Shown here one piece after another: positions 62,314 to 64,000 of a stretch of 64,000 nt of DNA. The stretch is from NCBI GenBank assembly GCA_020722725.1, contig DYKG01000002.1:92851-156850 (forward strand), written 5' to 3'. A program made the position numbers and the translations under genes. Position 1 is the first letter of the stretch. Each line of letters begins with the position of its first letter. This DNA is from Candidatus Methylomirabilis sp. (lineage in GTDB: Bacteria > Muiribacteriota > Ozemobacteria > Ozemobacterales > Ozemobacteraceae). Under the pieces are notes generated by a model that worked only from the letters and a program-made list of their open reading frames with translations, made no database searches and was not told the DNA's origin.

Positions 62314-64000
62314 ATGGAGCAAACCTATCTAATGTTGCACAATCCGGAAACACTACAAAAATGCTGTTTGGCAGCTGTTTTGCTCTTCAGCATGAATACC
62401 ATTCCGGTCAATGCGCAGTCGAGAAGTGCCATCAGGGGTGCAATAAGCCATCCTGCAAAGGTTAGTCCGAGCACTTCATTTTATCCGGTTGTGAGAAATA
62501 ATCATCCTGCGCCAATGGCTGCCGCTGCCCGTCCGGGCTGGACAGAAATGGGAAATGGTGCAAGAATAAGATTTTCAGAAAAAAACTTTGCAAAAGAAAG
62601 CGGTCTTTCACCTGATGTTCTTGAAACCTTAAAAAGCCTGCAGGTTCAGGCGCCCAAGCCAGCCTACCAACTGGCGCCAGCCACGACTTCGATAACCGGA
62701 GCAGTTTCCCAATCGCTTCAGGGCCCTGATGATGACGCACCGCCAGAACAGAGAGAAATCGGGGTTCTTGAATCAAAAATCACTTTTCCGCCGGAAAAGA
62801 ATATTCGTATTCAGGATCTGGATTTCAGAAACACTACGGTTCAGGATGCCCTGAGATCGCTTGCTCAGTTGATTGAAGTAAACCTGATGCTTTCGCCGGC
62901 AATTTCGGGTAACGTTACGATTCTTTTCAGTGACGTTACCCTGGAAGAAGCCTTCAATACTCTGCTCACCAGCTACGATTTATCGTTTGCCTGGGAAGGT
63001 ACAATTTTAAGAATTTTTCCAAAGGCTCAAGCACCGCTGATTACCAAGATTTTTCCAATACAGCATACCAATGCGACCGAAATAAAAACGATTGTAGATC
63101 GCATGCTGACGCCTCAACGGGGCACTTCTGAAATAGATGCACGCACCAACTCGCTGATGGTTACCGACACGGCAACCAAGCTGGCAGAAGTGAAAAGTTT
63201 GCTGCCTCAGCTCGACGTTCAGGAATCTACCGTTGACATCAGCTCTCGTCCGCTTACCGAGGTTTTCTACCTGAACTATGCAGATGCCACCAGTCTTAGA
63301 ACCCCGATTACCATGCTTTCAACCGGGGTTCAAATTCAGGAATTTTCATCAAGTTCAGCATCGCAGGCCGGGGCCGCCGGTGGCGGGGCAACGGCAGGTC
63401 GAATGGATATGATGATCATAACTGATACGCAGAATAATTTGCAGCGAATAAGAGAATTGATCGAGAAGCTTGATATTCCGCCAATCCAGGTTACAATCGA
63501 TGCTCATATTTATGAAATCGACAAGAATGAAGAAGAAAGACTGGGCATCAACTGGCAGAAGGCGATTCCAGTTCCTGGCACAACCAACAATCTTTTTGAA
63601 ATGACTATCGCTCCTGAAGATGCCAACGCCGGGGGAACCGGGGTTTTCAGATTCGGCAGCCTCGATATAAATCAGTTCACCGCTCTGCTTGCAATGTTGA
63701 AAACCCACAGTTTCGCCAAGGTCTTGAGTAATCCGGTAATCACGACGTTGAACAACCGACAGGCCAACATTACGGTAGGTCAGTCGATTCCTTATGTTTC
63801 GGCCTCTCAGGTTAATGCTCAAACGGGGCAGGTTACCAATACGATTGCTCAGGCAAACGCCAACATTGCATTGGTGGTTACCCCTTCGGTTACCGGGAAT
63901 GATGAAGTTTTTCTCGACATTCAGCCAACGATTTCCAGCGTTCTTGGCTTCACTGAGCTGGGAGGCAACTCTACGCCTAACCTCAGCACCCGCAGTGCGG
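62314..64000 (+). CDS. pilQ: Type IV pilus secretin, 3' end outside window
   Basis: The frame from ATG 62314 is open for 562 codons to the window edge. A signal peptide (CCLAAVLLFSMNTIPVNAQ) comes first. The N0/secretin-N region follows (IRIQDLDFRNTTVQDALRSL, ISGNVTILFSDVTLEEAFNTLL), then two STN/N1-type repeats (FYLNYADATSLRTPITML) with a Gly/Ala/Ser-rich insert near residue 350. The C-terminal secretin domain begins with DIPPIQVTIDAHIYEID and contains VLSNPVITTLNNRQANITVGQSIPYV. It forms the outer-membrane pore. Only antisense fragments appear in ordinary ORF lists of this region because the gene has no stop in the window. Confidence 0.95.
   Translation, partial: MEQTYLMLHNPETLQKCCLAAVLLFSMNTIPVNAQSRSAIRGAISHPAKVSPSTSFYPVVRNNHPAPMAAAARPGWTEMGNGARIRFSEKNFAKESGLSPDVLETLKSLQVQAPKPAYQLAPATTSITGAVSQSLQGPDDDAPPEQREIGVLESKITFPPEKNIRIQDLDFRNTTVQDALRSLAQLIEVNLMLSPAISGNVTILFSDVTLEEAFNTLLTSYDLSFAWEGTILRIFPKAQAPLITKIFPIQHTNATEIKTIVDRMLTPQRGTSEIDARTNSLMVTDTATKLAEVKSLLPQLDVQESTVDISSRPLTEVFYLNYADATSLRTPITMLSTGVQIQEFSSSSASQAGAAGGGATAGRMDMMIITDTQNNLQRIRELIEKLDIPPIQVTIDAHIYEIDKNEEERLGINWQKAIPVPGTTNNLFEMTIAPEDANAGGTGVFRFGSLDINQFTALLAMLKTHSFAKVLSNPVITTLNNRQANITVGQSIPYVSASQVNAQTGQVTNTIAQANANIALVVTPSVTGNDEVFLDIQPTISSVLGFTELGGNSTPNLSTRSA

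Noticed and set aside
62462..63822. Two minus-strand open frames (62462-62776 and 63355-63822)
   Set aside because: They lie antisense within the secretin gene, which is open on the plus strand throughout and has clear family motifs. They show no family features.
1..64000. tRNA, rRNA, CRISPR arrays, insertion sequences, attachment sites
   Set aside because: I found no cloverleaf, no regular repeat-spacer pattern and no transposase reading frame.

Overview
The window looks like a chromosome segment of a free-living, diderm (Gram-negative-type) bacterium of moderate GC. It carries a secretin, PilM/N/O/P, an outer-membrane beta-barrel, lipoproteins, two peptidoglycan-recycling glycosidases and the MEP isoprenoid pathway. 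No phage, insertion sequence, CRISPR, rRNA or tRNA was seen. Many long TPR, SUMF1 and zinc-ribbon membrane proteins next to dispersed type IV pilus genes suggest an uncultured deep lineage such as Candidatus Riflebacteria. That placement is an inference from gene style, not a tested result.

Layout. 1-4.5 kb: an ABC exporter (permease cut by the window edge, plus ATPase), an EamA transporter and a sigma-70 factor with two Cys-rich N-terminal modules. 4.5-5.0 kb: a decayed chemoreceptor. 5.1-7.9 kb: a secreted protein-arginine deiminase homologue and acetate kinase. 8-15.7 kb: a SUMF1/PEGA protein, an AmmeMemoRadiSam radical SAM enzyme, and a minus-strand operon of LysM protein, SNF2 helicase, coiled-coil partner, small TPR-like membrane protein and K+ channel. 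15.9-23.2 kb: minus-strand housekeeping genes ispD-ispE-dxr-ispF, xseA-xseB, accC and a carrier-protein gene whose biotinyl lysine is missing. 23.4-28.2 kb: two envelope proteins, a holin-like membrane protein, AmrB (MEMO family) and a NamZ-like muramidase.

28.2-38.8 kb: three pilin-like genes ending in a large 781-residue protein, an orphan CheR, a Nudix hydrolase, an 853-residue TPR protein, a large beta-helix lipoprotein, and two tandem Flp pilins behind a perfect sigma-54 promoter. The second Flp gene (59 aa) is too short for usual ORF cut-offs. 38.8-49.7 kb: a GT-C membrane glycosyltransferase, an SH3 protein, a PrsW/TolB-like operon, NagZ, a HEAT protein, a SpoIIE-type phosphatase and a TPR protein. 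49.8-64 kb: pilB-pilC, an AT-rich glycosylation block (methyltransferase, two GT2 enzymes, DUF2304, an STT3-like oligosaccharyltransferase), a GspG/PilA-like pilin, and pilMN-pilO-pilP-lipoprotein-pilQ. The secretin runs off the right edge.

The main theme is a type IV pilus or type II-like machine made of dispersed modules, with a glycosylation block placed between the motor genes and the pilin. The most unusual items are the dual seven-cysteine sigma factor, the bacterial arginine deiminase, the BCCP-like protein without its biotin lysine, the SNF2/coiled-coil/K+ channel operon, and the STT3-like enzyme with an altered catalytic motif and a nine-base homopolymer in its gene.
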